In this document: piece after piece, positions 42,036 to 50,559 of the stretch
Position numbering within the stretch: the stretch's first letter is position 1
How the letters are laid out: each line of letters begins with the position of its first letter
Notes under the pieces: model-generated
Databases searched by the model: none
What the model saw: the letters and a program-made list of their open reading frames with translations, nothing else
Told to the model about the DNA's origin: nothing
Source: Sphingomonas gellani
GTDB lineage: Bacteria; Pseudomonadota; Alphaproteobacteria; Sphingomonadales; Sphingomonadaceae
DNA length: 64,000 bases
Assembly: GCF_900110035.1 (NCBI RefSeq)
Contig: NZ_FOCF01000002.1
Location: 310,001 to 374,000, forward strand
Direction: 5' to 3'
Position numbers and translations under genes: made by a program

Positions 42036-42791
42036 TCAGCCCGCTTCCCGCGCCGCCACGGCATAGAGCGCGATCGCGGCGGCGTTGGACACGTTCAGGC
42101 TTTCCACCCGCGAACTGATCGGCAGTTTCGCCAATTCGTCGCAATGCGCCTCCGTGTTCTGCCGCATGCCTTCGCCTTCGGCGCCCAGCACGATGGCGAA
42201 GCGGCGGCCGTTGCCCAGCGCCTGCGCCAGCGTCTGATCGGCATGACCGGTCAGGCCGATGCGCCAGAATCCCGCCTCCGCGATCTCCTCCAGCGCGCGT
42301 GCCAGGTTGACCACGCGCACCCACGGCACGCTTTCCAGCGCCCCGGAGGCGGACCGCGCCACGGTGCCGCTTTCGGGCGGAGCATGACGGTCCTGCGTCA
42401 CGATGCCCAGCGCGTCGAACGCGGCGGCCGATCGCAGGATCGCGCCGACATTGTGCGGATCGGTGACCTGATCCAGCACTACCAGCGGCCGCGTGCCGTC
42501 GGGATCCTGCTGCAACAGGTCGCCCAGCCAGATATCCTCCAGCGGCTCCACCTCAGCGACCAGGCCCTGGTGCGGCGCGTCGGAGGGCACCAGCCGGCCG
42601 AGATCCGCGACATCGGCAAAGGTGATCGGCAGCGTCGCCGGTAGGTCCAGCCCGGACAGCGCCTCCCGCGTGCCCCACAGCTTGCGCACGGTGCGTTCCG
42701 GATTGTCCAGCGCGGCCAGCACCGCATGGCGTCCCCAGAAACGGGGACGTTGCGCGGTGCCCTGCGACGGCCGATGACCTTTGCGTGCCAT
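42036..42791 (-). CDS. rlmB: 23S rRNA (guanosine-2251-2'-O)-methyltransferase
   Basis: A 251-residue SpoU-family enzyme. LDQVTDPHNVGAILRSAAAF, IVLGAEGEGMR and PISSRVESLNVSNAAAIALY are the three trefoil-knot motifs, and an N-terminal substrate-binding domain precedes them. It lies 5 bases after the M28 peptidase stop on the same strand, so it is almost certainly co-transcribed with it. Confidence 0.95.
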   Translation of the reverse strand: MARKGHRPSQGTAQRPRFWGRHAVLAALDNPERTVRKLWGTREALSGLDLPATLPITFADVADLGRLVPSDAPHQGLVAEVEPLEDIWLGDLLQQDPDGTRPLVVLDQVTDPHNVGAILRSAAAFDALGIVTQDRHAPPESGTVARSASGALESVPWVRVVNLARALEEIAEAGFWRIGLTGHADQTLAQALGNGRRFAIVLGAEGEGMRQNTEAHCDELAKLPISSRVESLNVSNAAAIALYAVAAREAG

Positions 42792-42796
42792 GATTC

Positions 42797-44425
42797 TCAG
42801 TTCTCGTCGCTATAGGCGAACGGATCGGTGACGACTGGCTGGGTCGGTACCGGCGGCCGGGGCAGTGCCTTGTCCGCGTCCGCCGCGTTCAGCAGAATGG
42901 ACGCCAGGACGATCGATCCCTGGCGCATGTCCGCAGCCTTCAGGTGATCGAACGTGTCGATCGAGCTGTGGTGGATGCGGCTTTCGTAATCCAGCGGGTC
43001 CTGGATGAACTGGAACCCGGGAACGCCGACCTGTTGCATGAACACATGGTCGGTGCCGCCGGTCGGGCGCAGTGCCACGGTGGTCGCGCCCATCGACGCG
43101 AACGGCGCCAGCCACTCGCGGAAGATCGGCACCACCGCCGGATTGCGCTCCGCATACAGACCGCGCAGCTTGCCCGACCCGTTGTCGATGTTGAAATAGG
43201 CGGCCAAGTCCTTGTAGCCGGGCAGGGGCGTGACCGGCCAGCGGTTGGAATAGCCGTAATAGCGCTGCATGCCCCGGCCGCCCGCGGTGTCGGCGGAGGT
43301 GCCGCGCGTGGCCAGATGCTGTTCCACATACGCCATGGAGCCGAGGATGCCCTGCTCCTCGCCCGCCCATAGTGCGAAGCGGATCGTCCGCTTCGGTCGC
43401 ACGCCCGTTGCCGCCAGGATGCGCGCTGCCTCCATGATCATGGCGCTGCCCGCCCCGTTGTCCGCGGAGCCATCGCCCGCGACCCAGCTGTCCAGGTGCG
43501 CGCCCGCCATGACATATCCGGCCTTCGGATCGCTGCCCGGGATTTCCGCGATGATGTTGTACGCCCTGCTGTCGCTGTCGTCGAAGCGGACGTCGCTGTT
43601 GATCTCCAACGTCGGCGCAGGCCCGGTCTTCGCCAGGCGCGCGAGGCGGCGGTAATCCTCCGCCGCGATCTGCACGCCGGGCAGGGCGGGCGTTTCACCC
43701 TTGCCGAACAGATAGCCCTCGCCCGACACCAGCTTTCCGTCGCGATACGACATGGTGGCATAGGCGACCGCGCCTTCGCTCTTCAGGAACGCGTCCAGCT
43801 TCTGCGCATAGTCCAGCCGCTTCAGCCGGCTGTCGAGCGCGGCCGGGTCGTATGTCGGCTGCTGGAACCGGTCGAGCTTCGACAGGTCCTCCGACGACAG
43901 GCGCTTGAACGGTGCCTCGTCCGGCTCGTCGCCCGTGTCCGGCAGGGTCGTCATGACGATCTTGCCCGACAGCTTGCCGCGCCATTTGTCGAAATCCTCG
44001 ACCTTCTTCATCGGCGCGACGATCACCGGCGCGGTCAGCGGGCCGTTGGTGGCGGGGGTCCAGGCGATCGGGATCGCGGTCAGCTGGATCGGGCGCGGGG
44101 TCAGCATCCGCACCGACGACCGCTCGATCGACCAGCCGCGGCCGAACTCGAACCCTTCCTTGTGGACGTTCTTCAGGCCCCAGCGGGCGAACTGCGCCTG
44201 TGTCCACGCCTCCGCCCGACGCATCGCGGGCGAGTTGGTCAGGCGGGGGCCGATCACGTCGGACAGCTGCTGCGCCGTCACCATGACCTCGCTGTGATTG
44301 GTGCCCTGGTCCAGGATGCCGGCGAGCGCGGCGTCCGTGTCCGGCCGACCCTTCTGCGCGACGGCGGGAGACAAGGCGGGCGAAAGCGTGGCCAGGGCGG
44401 TGGCGGCAAGCAGCAGGCGGCGCAT
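42797..44425 (-). CDS. Secreted M28-family zinc aminopeptidase
   Basis: A 542-residue exported enzyme with a signal peptide (RRLLLAATALATLSPALSPAVA). A PA-like insert spans roughly residues 130-260. The catalytic zinc domain carries AGAHLDSW, DNGAGSAM, AGEEQGILGS and a late IHHSSIDTFDHL, supplying the His, Asp and Glu ligands and the base. It should degrade peptides in the periplasm or outside. Confidence 0.94.
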   Translation of the reverse strand: MRRLLLAATALATLSPALSPAVAQKGRPDTDAALAGILDQGTNHSEVMVTAQQLSDVIGPRLTNSPAMRRAEAWTQAQFARWGLKNVHKEGFEFGRGWSIERSSVRMLTPRPIQLTAIPIAWTPATNGPLTAPVIVAPMKKVEDFDKWRGKLSGKIVMTTLPDTGDEPDEAPFKRLSSEDLSKLDRFQQPTYDPAALDSRLKRLDYAQKLDAFLKSEGAVAYATMSYRDGKLVSGEGYLFGKGETPALPGVQIAAEDYRRLARLAKTGPAPTLEINSDVRFDDSDSRAYNIIAEIPGSDPKAGYVMAGAHLDSWVAGDGSADNGAGSAMIMEAARILAATGVRPKRTIRFALWAGEEQGILGSMAYVEQHLATRGTSADTAGGRGMQRYYGYSNRWPVTPLPGYKDLAAYFNIDNGSGKLRGLYAERNPAVVPIFREWLAPFASMGATTVALRPTGGTDHVFMQQVGVPGFQFIQDPLDYESRIHHSSIDTFDHLKAADMRQGSIVLASILLNAADADKALPRPPVPTQPVVTDPFAYSDEN

Positions 44426-44554
44426 CTAGGCTCCCGAGATGGAGGTGGAACGGCGCCGTGCTATGCGCCCGATGCGCCATGAGCAAGAGTGTGCGTTGAC
44501 AGTCGCTCCGTCCTTCGCCTAGGAGCGCGCCTCGCCCGTTGAGGCGACACCCGT

Positions 44555-44640
44555 GGAAGGGTGGCCGAGTGGTTAAAGGCAGCAGACTGTAAATCTGCCC
44601 GCGTGAGCGTACACTGGTTCGAATCCAGTCCCTTCCACCA
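44555..44640 (+). tRNA. tRNA-Tyr (anticodon GUA)
   Basis: An 86-base class II tRNA with a long variable arm and encoded CCA. The acceptor GGAAGGG pairs perfectly with CCCTTCC. The anticodon loop CTGTAAA holds GTA at 44589-44591, and the T-loop is TTCGAAT. Confidence 0.98.
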
Positions 44641-44759
44641 TTATCCAGCACTGACCCGATGCTCCTGCGGCACGCACCTTCGCGCGGCGCCGGGATCGTT
44701 ATCGACGCCGTTCGCGTTCCATTGCCGTTGCCCCATCGGGGCGCCAACGAAGGAGCGTC

Positions 44760-45164
44760 ATGAAGATCCCACGCAATGCCGTGATCGCCGTCGTCGACGG
44801 GGAAAAGCTCAACCTGTTCCACAACACCGGCGACGAGGGTGCGCCCAACCTGTCGGCGCTGCCCGATGCGGATGTGTCGACGCAGAACAAGGGTTCCGGC
44901 GGTCGCCATCAAAGCAGTTCGGCCAATCCCAGCGACAGCCAGCAGGATGAGGACAGCTTTGCCGCCGGCGTCGCGGAGGTCCTCAACGCGCGCGTGCTGT
45001 CCGGCAAGATCGACGACCTGATCGTGATCGCGGCACCGCGCACGCTGGGCGAGCTGCGCAAGCATTACCACAAGACACTGGAGGGCAAGCTGGTCGGCGA
45101 ATTGTCCAAGGACCTGACCGGCCATTCCACCGATGACATCGCAATGGCCATCGCGGCCGCCTGA
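44760..45164 (+). CDS. Host-attachment family protein (baeRF-like)
   Basis: A 134-residue protein. RNAVIAVVDGEKLNLFHNTG at the start and DDLIVIAAPRTLGELRKHYH in the second half match the family named for attachment to host cells in plant-associated alphaproteobacteria. The fold resembles the archaeal/eukaryotic release-factor domain 2. The central segment (SGGRHQSSSANPSDSQQ) is disordered-looking. The role here is unknown; family members are often stress-induced. Confidence 0.87.
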   Translation: MKIPRNAVIAVVDGEKLNLFHNTGDEGAPNLSALPDADVSTQNKGSGGRHQSSSANPSDSQQDEDSFAAGVAEVLNARVLSGKIDDLIVIAAPRTLGELRKHYHKTLEGKLVGELSKDLTGHSTDDIAMAIAAA

Positions 45165-45172
45165 CGGTGACT

Positions 45173-45209
45173 GCCGCCCCTTCCGATCCCAAATAGCGGG
45201 AGGGGCGGC
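45173..45209 (+). terminator. Hairpin after the host-attachment gene
   Basis: A 13-base-pair GC-rich stem with one mismatch (45173-45185 with 45197-45209) lies 8 bases after the stop. It has no T run. Confidence 0.5.
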
Positions 45210-45310
45210 TAAACCCCCGAGCGGACGCCCCGGCCGCGCGCCGCCGGTCCTGCGCCAAGTCCTTGAGCCGAAACGATCCCCTTTATCATCGGATCGCGGG
45301 TGTAACGACG

Positions 45311-45335
45311 GGAACGGTGCACGATACCGACTGTT
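45311..45335 (+). promoter_or_regulatory. EcfG-type promoter of the SRPBCC operon
   Basis: GGAAC (45311-45315), 16 bases, then TGTT (45332-45335), one mismatch to CGTT. It is 29 bases before the first ATG of a three-gene operon. Confidence 0.5.
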
Positions 45336-45364
45336 GATCGCGTTCTCAGCCGAGGACGAGATTC

Positions 45365-45952
45365 ATGACCCAGCCCAGAGACGACACGCGCGACGACGCG
45401 CCGGCCACCGCATCCAAACGAGGGGATGCGGCGGTGGAGGCCCTGTCGGGCACCATTGCCGAGGCGCAGGGATCGCACATCCTCGGCCGCGCGGTGACCA
45501 TCAACAAGCCGGCCGACGAGCTGTTCGCCTTTTTCCGCGATTTCGCCAACCTGCCCAGTTTCATGGAGAATGTCGTCTCCATCGACGTGCTGGACGACAC
45601 CCGCTCGCACTGGGTGGTGAAGGGGCCAATCGGCCGTGTCGAGTGGACGGCGCGCGTAACGGAGGAGCAGCCCGGCCGCCTGATCGCCTGGACCAGCGAG
45701 GAGGGCGCGCAGATCCCCAATTCCGGTCGCGTGGAGTTCAAGCCGGTCGAGGGGCGCGGGACGGTCGTGACCGCCACCATCCTCTACGATCCGCCCGGTG
45801 GCATCGTCGGCAAGGTCATCGCCAAGATGTTCCAGCGAGAACCCGGCATCCAGGCCCGTCGCGACCTGCGCCGTTTCAAGCAACTGATGGAAACCGGTGA
45901 AGTCGCCACGCCCGCGATGAATCCCAAGCAATTCGAGGAGATGGGGTTGTGA
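45365..45952 (+). CDS. SRPBCC (START-like) protein
   Basis: A 195-residue protein. After a charged N-terminal segment of about 40 residues, the START-like domain begins ([25 protein letters not shown]) with a hydrophobic ligand cavity; the C-terminal helix is [15 protein letters not shown]. It matches cyclase/dehydrase-type SRPBCC proteins. Its stop overlaps the GTG start of the alcohol dehydrogenase (GTGA). Co-expression under an EcfG-like promoter suggests a role in stress, perhaps binding a hydrophobic aldehyde or lipid. Confidence 0.87.
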   Translation: MTQPRDDTRDDAPATASKRGDAAVEALSGTIAEAQGSHILGRAVTINKPADELFAFFRDFANLPSFMENVVSIDVLDDTRSHWVVKGPIGRVEWTARVTEEQPGRLIAWTSEEGAQIPNSGRVEFKPVEGRGTVVTATILYDPPGGIVGKVIAKMFQREPGIQARRDLRRFKQLMETGEVATPAMNPKQFEEMGL

Positions 45953-47136
45953 AAGCGCTTGCCTGGCACGGAAAGCACGACGTCCGCATCGACAACGTGC
46001 CCGATCCCGAAATCGTCAACCCGCGGGACTGCATCATCAAGGTGACGTCGACCGCCATCTGCGGTTCGGACCTGCATCTGTATGACGGCTATATCCCGAC
46101 CATGAAGGCCGGCGACGTTCTCGGCCACGAGTTCATGGGCGAGGTGGTCGAGGTCGGCGCCAATTCCACCCTGAAGAAGGGGCAGCGCGTGGTGGTGCCC
46201 TTCACCATCGCCTGCGGCTCCTGCTACCATTGCGGAAAGCATCAATATTCGGCGTGTCCGAACGGCCTGCCTGCCGACAACCAGGACATCGCGCAGGAAC
46301 TGTACGGGCATGAGATGTCGGCCCTGTTCGGCTATAGCCACATGACCGGCGGCTATGCTGGCGGACAGGCGGAATATGTCCGCGTGCCGTTCAGCGACGT
46401 CGGGCCGATCGTGATCCCGGACGGGGTCGATGACGACAAGGTGCTGTTCCTGTCCGACATCCTGCCGACGGGATGGCAGGCGGCGGAATATGCGGAGATC
46501 GAACCCGGCGACACGGTGGCCGTGTGGGGTTGCGGCCCGGTCGGCCTGTTCTCCGTCCAGTCGGCGTTCCTGATGGGCGCGGCGAGGGTGATCGCGATCG
46601 ACCATTTCCCGCACCGCCTGGAACTGGCGAAGAAGTTCGGCGCGGAGACGATCAACTTCGAGGAATCGTCGGTCTACGACGCGCTGATGGAGATGACCGG
46701 CGGCATCGGCCCCGATGCGGTGATCGACGCGGTCGGGCTGGAGGCGCACGGCTTGTTCGTCGACAATGTGGTCGATCAGATCAAGGCGTCGACCTTCCTC
46801 GGCACCGATCGTCCTCACTCGATCCGTCAGGCGATCATTGCATGCCGAAAGGGCGGCCGCGTGTCGATGCCGGCCGTGTATGGCGGCTTCGTCGACAAGT
46901 TCCCGCTGGGCGCCTTCATGGAAAAGGGGCTGACGCTGAAGACCGGTCAGACTCATGTCCAGCACTACATGCCCGCGCTGCTCAACGCGATCATGGAGGA
47001 CAAGATCGACACGACCTTCCTGATCTCGCATCGCATGCCGTTGGAAGAGGCACCCAAGGGCTACAAGATGTTCCACGACCAGCAGAACGAAGTCACCAAG
47101 ATCGTCCTGAAAACCGGCATGCAGAGCGCTGCCTGA
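45949..47136 (+). CDS. Zinc-dependent alcohol/formaldehyde dehydrogenase
   Basis: A 395-residue MDR-family enzyme. [12 protein letters not shown] and [12 protein letters not shown] supply the catalytic zinc ligands. The structural-zinc loop ([16 protein letters not shown]) has its four Cys. [20 protein letters not shown] is the NAD-binding site. The insertion pattern ([22 protein letters not shown]) resembles glutathione-independent formaldehyde dehydrogenases. GTG start, coupled to the SRPBCC gene. A GFA-family protein lies shortly downstream. Confidence 0.92.
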   Translation: MKALAWHGKHDVRIDNVPDPEIVNPRDCIIKVTSTAICGSDLHLYDGYIPTMKAGDVLGHEFMGEVVEVGANSTLKKGQRVVVPFTIACGSCYHCGKHQYSACPNGLPADNQDIAQELYGHEMSALFGYSHMTGGYAGGQAEYVRVPFSDVGPIVIPDGVDDDKVLFLSDILPTGWQAAEYAEIEPGDTVAVWGCGPVGLFSVQSAFLMGAARVIAIDHFPHRLELAKKFGAETINFEESSVYDALMEMTGGIGPDAVIDAVGLEAHGLFVDNVVDQIKASTFLGTDRPHSIRQAIIACRKGGRVSMPAVYGGFVDKFPLGAFMEKGLTLKTGQTHVQHYMPALLNAIMEDKIDTTFLISHRMPLEEAPKGYKMFHDQQNEVTKIVLKTGMQSAA

Positions 47137-47167
47137 TCTTCACCGCTTCACGAAAGGATTAAACATC

Positions 47168-47929
47168 ATGGCCAACAAATTCGCGATCGTGACCGGTTCC
47201 TCGACCGGCATCGGCCTGGAACTCGCCAAGCTGGCGGCGCAGGACGGATACGATCTGCTGCTCGCCGCCGACACGCCCTTCACCGAACAGGTTGCGGGGG
47301 CGGAGACGCTGGAGGTCGATCTGTCCACCGTGGAGGGCGTCGACAAGCTGCTCGCGGCGGCCGGCGGACGTCAGGTCGATCTGCTGTGCGCCAATGCCGG
47401 CCACGGCCTGGGACGCGCGTTCCTCGACCAGGATCCCAAGGAATGGAAGCATGTCGTCGACACCAACATCGTCGGCACCGCCTATCTGCTCCAGAAGGTG
47501 TTGCAGCCGATGGTCGCGCGCAATGCGGGCAAGGTGCTGGTGACTGGATCGATCGCCGGGTACATCCCCGGCAGCTTCCAGGCGGTGTATAACGGCACCA
47601 AGGCGTTCGTGGACAGCTTCGTCGCGGCGATCCAGAACGAGATCAAGGACGCTGACGGCGTCACGCTGACCAACCTGATGCCCGGACCGGTGGAAACCGA
47701 GTTCTTCAAGCGCGGCGACATGATGGACACCTCGGTCGGCACCGATCCGAAGAAGTCCGACCCCGCCGATGTGGCCAAGGATGGCTATGACGCGGTGATG
47801 AGCGGCAAGGCGGCGATCGTGTCGGGCTGGAAGAACAAGATCCAGTCCTCGGTCGCGAACATCACGCCGAACGCGGTCCTAGCCGAACAGCATCGCCACA
47901 TGGCGGAGCCGGGCACCGCGAACGACTGA
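47168..47929 (+). CDS. Short-chain dehydrogenase/reductase
   Basis: A 253-residue enzyme with TGSSTGIG at the N-terminus, NAG, the catalytic Ser in TGSIAG, and Tyr-x-x-x-Lys as YNGTK. The substrate is unknown. It lies 31 bases after the alcohol dehydrogenase and behind GAAAGGA, completing the SRPBCC-ADH-SDR operon. It could reduce or oxidise the same class of carbonyl compound. Confidence 0.93.
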   Translation: MANKFAIVTGSSTGIGLELAKLAAQDGYDLLLAADTPFTEQVAGAETLEVDLSTVEGVDKLLAAAGGRQVDLLCANAGHGLGRAFLDQDPKEWKHVVDTNIVGTAYLLQKVLQPMVARNAGKVLVTGSIAGYIPGSFQAVYNGTKAFVDSFVAAIQNEIKDADGVTLTNLMPGPVETEFFKRGDMMDTSVGTDPKKSDPADVAKDGYDAVMSGKAAIVSGWKNKIQSSVANITPNAVLAEQHRHMAEPGTAND

Positions 47930-47967
47930 GGTCGCAAGCCAGGCACGGCCTGCTGCTGGCCGGTGGT

Positions 47968-48006
47968 GAAGGGAACGGTGAGGGGAAGGCCCTTGCCGTT
48001 CCCTTC
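47968..48006 (+). terminator. Hairpin after the SDR gene
   Basis: An 11-base-pair stem (47968-47978 with 47996-48006) with a 17-base loop that contains a further small stem. The tail is only GCTTTAT. Confidence 0.5.
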
Positions 48007-48078
48007 GCTTTATGGCCGGTCCGCGTTGGTGGTGTTCCGCCGTTGCGTCGAGCCTCATCGGATATTAGCATCACCGAC

Positions 48079-48477
48079 ATGGTCGAGAGGATCGCCACAT
48101 GTCGTTGCGGACAGCTTCAGGCGGTCTGCCAGGGCGAGCCCGTCCGGATCTCGGTGTGCCATTGCCTCAATTGTCAGAAACGGAGCGGAAGCGCTTTCGC
48201 GGTTCAGGCGCGCTTCCCACAACAGCGCGTGCGGATCGTCGGGCAGTACAACGCATGGAGCGTCACCGGCGATAGCGGATCAACGGCCACCTTTCGCTTC
48301 TGTCCGACATGCGGCTCGACGGTCTTTTACAGCAGCGACGCGCTGCCGGACCTGATCGCGGTCGCGGTCGGCGCGTTTGCCGATCCGACCTTCCCACCGC
48401 CGACCGTGTCAGGCTTCGAGGCGCGGCGGCATCCATGGGTTGTCGTGGCGGGCGAGGGCGTGGAGCACTTCGACTAG
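48079..48477 (+). CDS. GFA (glutathione-dependent formaldehyde-activating/CENP-V-like) protein
   Basis: A 132-residue zinc protein. TCRCG near the start, CHCLNCQKRSGSAFAV, and FRFCPTCGSTVFY form the two zinc sites of the family. The ATG at 48079 (MVERIATC) was selected over a longer frame from 48043. True formaldehyde-activating activity is debated for the family. It follows the ADH/SDR operon after a hairpin, so common aldehyde metabolism is plausible but unproven. Confidence 0.88.
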   Translation: MVERIATCRCGQLQAVCQGEPVRISVCHCLNCQKRSGSAFAVQARFPQQRVRIVGQYNAWSVTGDSGSTATFRFCPTCGSTVFYSSDALPDLIAVAVGAFADPTFPPPTVSGFEARRHPWVVVAGEGVEHFD

Positions 48478-48736
48478 GCGTTGTCATTCCCGGCGGTGCC
48501 GATCGGCCGACAACCGCGCTCATGCCCTCGGGCCACCACACCGCTACCAATGAACCACTGCGCGGCCATGCCGTGCTTCAGCCAGAGGACGCGAAGGCTC
48601 GGTGTGTCTCAACAATGGCGGATGAGTCGAAGAGATCGGCGACGCATGAGAGACCGAACCTCTGCCAGTGTCCCGCTGGGTCAGATGCCAGCCGTGCTAG
48701 CGGCACACCGGCACAGAGCCGTTCGGAAAGGGGAGG

Positions 48737-48810
48737 TGGAGCGGGTAACGGGAATCGAACCCGTGTATTCAGCTTGGAAGGCTGCTGCACTACCATTGTG
48801 CTATACCCGC
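48737..48810 (-). tRNA. tRNA-Gly (anticodon UCC)
   Basis: A 74-base tRNA with encoded CCA (48737-48739 on the plus strand). The acceptor GCGGGTA pairs with TACCCGC. The anticodon loop CTTCCAA has TCC at 48776-48778, and the T-loop is TTCGATT. Confidence 0.97.
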
Positions 48811-48891
48811 AAACCCGCAGAAAACCTCGGTTCCTGGGGAACCGCTGCCTTCATTCCGCTGGAATTCCGACACGCGATGGCGAGCATCTAA

Positions 48892-49161
48892 CTAAACGGT
48901 GCCTGCCGCGCAAGCATCCGGCGCAAGTGGCACCGCGATGCAGGTGCGGTTGGGACGACGCCTGAGGTCGAGTGGTACGCCGACCATACGCTGATCGGCC
49001 TCGGCTGCCTCCGCCGCCCGCATGGTGGCGGAAGAAGCTATCCAGCCTGTACGATCCGCGCCGGACCGCAGCGCGACGCCGCCCACATCGAAGTTCACGC
49101 GATGCTTACCATCACCGCCTATCGTGACGCCTATGTCGCGCCGCCCACCCTCCCGAAACAC
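48892..49161 (-). CDS. Possible small protein opposite the ICMT-like gene start
   Basis: An 89-codon frame from a GTG at 49161. The second half (HRVNFDVGGVALRSG, WIASSATMRAAEAAEADQRM, DLRRRPNRTCIAVPL) has a protein-like composition and fills an otherwise empty 320-base gap. The start is uncertain and would overlap the ICMT-like gene by about 28 bases. No family was recognised. Confidence 0.3.
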   Translation of the reverse strand: MFREGGRRDIGVTIGGDGKHRVNFDVGGVALRSGADRTGWIASSATMRAAEAAEADQRMVGVPLDLRRRPNRTCIAVPLAPDACAAGTV

Positions 49162-50422
49162 TGCGCACGATCCGCGTCCGCGATCGGCGGTCAGCGGCGG
49201 TGTCGGGGTGGCGGGACTGGTCGGGTGCGTGGCATGGCTCGCGCTGGCCCGGCACTTCCACCTGGACGGCCCCTATGCGGCGTTGATCGAGCTTGTCGCT
49301 TGCGGCGTGCCGATGCTGGCGTGGTCGCTGCTGGTCGACAAGGTGTATCGCCATCCGTCCACCGGCATCGACTGGTCTGACCCCAAGCCCTTGCGCGAGA
49401 CGCGGGTGGTCAGCGTGGTGAAGCTGGTCGGCCTGTGGGCGACATGGGCGGCGCTCGCGATCGTCTATTTCGCCGGGCGCTTCTACTGGCAGGGTGATTA
49501 CCTGTTCGCGATGTGGTGCCTCGGCCATGCCGCGCCCGTCGTCGTCGTGGCATCGATCCCCTATGTGCTGTGGCTCGACCGTTACCTGGTCGAGCCGCGA
49601 GACGGTGCATGGCATCTGGGCGCATGGCTGCTGCATCAGCCGGGCTGGCAGGCCGACGCGCTCTATGCTCACCTGCGCGCCTGGGCGGTGAAGGGGTTCT
49701 TCCTCGCCTTCATGCTGGCGATCCTGCCGGCTGGGTTCGGCAGCTTCGTGCGCACCGACATCGCGGCGACGTGGCGGCATCCGGTGGCGCTGTCCGGATG
49801 GCTGGTCACGCTGATGTTCACCGTCGACGTCGCCTTCGCGACGGTCGGCTACATCCTGACGCTCCGCCCTCTCGACTCGCATATCCGTTCGGCCAACCCG
49901 TTCGCGGCGGCGTGGATGGCGGCGCTGATCTGTTATCCGCCCTTCGTCCTGATGACCGCTGGCGGTCCGCTCGATTATCATCAGGGCACGTCGGACTGGA
50001 TCTACTGGCTGTCCGATCATGGCTGGATAAGGGCGGGGATCGCCGCGGTGCTGGTCGCGCTGACGGTGATCTATGCCTGGTCTACCGTGGCGTTCGGCCT
50101 GCGCTTCTCCAATCTGACGCATCGCGGCATCCTGACGCACGGCTCCTATGCCTGGTCGCGTCATCCCGCCTATCTGTCGAAGAACCTTTTCTGGTGGATC
50201 TCGACCATCCCGATCCTGTCGACCGGCAGCCTGATCGATGCCGCGCGGGCGACCCTGCTGATGGCTGCGGTCGGCGGTGTCTATTACTGGCGTGCGCGTA
50301 CGGAGGAACGGCACCTGATGCTCGACCCGGCCTATGCCGAATACAGCGCGTGGATGAGTCGCCACGCGCCCGTGCCCCGCTTCTTCCGCTGGATCGGCGG
50401 GGCGGGGCGCACGCGGACCTGA
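49133..50422 (+). CDS. Isoprenylcysteine methyltransferase-like membrane protein
   Basis: A 429-residue protein with about nine membrane helices. The C-terminal 120 residues carry THGSYAWSRHPAYLSKNLFWW and RARTEERHLMLDPAYAEYSAWM, the SAM-binding pattern of the ICMT/PEMT/NnrU group. The long N-terminal half is not typical of ICMT and may hold a separate substrate-binding domain. The methyl acceptor is unknown; phospholipids or isoprenoids are candidates. The ATG at 49133 was chosen for its basic N-terminus. Confidence 0.82.
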   Translation: MSRRPPSRNTAHDPRPRSAVSGGVGVAGLVGCVAWLALARHFHLDGPYAALIELVACGVPMLAWSLLVDKVYRHPSTGIDWSDPKPLRETRVVSVVKLVGLWATWAALAIVYFAGRFYWQGDYLFAMWCLGHAAPVVVVASIPYVLWLDRYLVEPRDGAWHLGAWLLHQPGWQADALYAHLRAWAVKGFFLAFMLAILPAGFGSFVRTDIAATWRHPVALSGWLVTLMFTVDVAFATVGYILTLRPLDSHIRSANPFAAAWMAALICYPPFVLMTAGGPLDYHQGTSDWIYWLSDHGWIRAGIAAVLVALTVIYAWSTVAFGLRFSNLTHRGILTHGSYAWSRHPAYLSKNLFWWISTIPILSTGSLIDAARATLLMAAVGGVYYWRARTEERHLMLDPAYAEYSAWMSRHAPVPRFFRWIGGAGRTRT

Positions 50423-50433
50423 GTTCCGCGTCG

Positions 50434-50559
50434 TCAGTCCTCGCACGCTGCAAGGCGGGCCAGCCAGGCGCGCAACTCGCAGCGGCACGGATGGTACCGC
50501 GCCTCGCGCCTGACTAGAAGCTCGCCTCGGCGTAGATGCGCGACACGTCGCCATTCCAT
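50434..50559 (-). CDS. Possible 41-residue protein overlapping the end of gshA
   Basis: An ATG at 50559 opens a frame (MEWRRVAHLRRGELLVRREA...) ending AWLARLAACED. It overlaps the gshA 3-prime end by 46 bases in another frame and continues past it with protein-like composition, including two Cys in HPCRCEL. There is no good ribosome-binding site; translation would depend on gshA. It may be an artefact. Confidence 0.25.
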   Translation of the reverse strand: MEWRRVAHLRRGELLVRREARYHPCRCELRAWLARLAACED

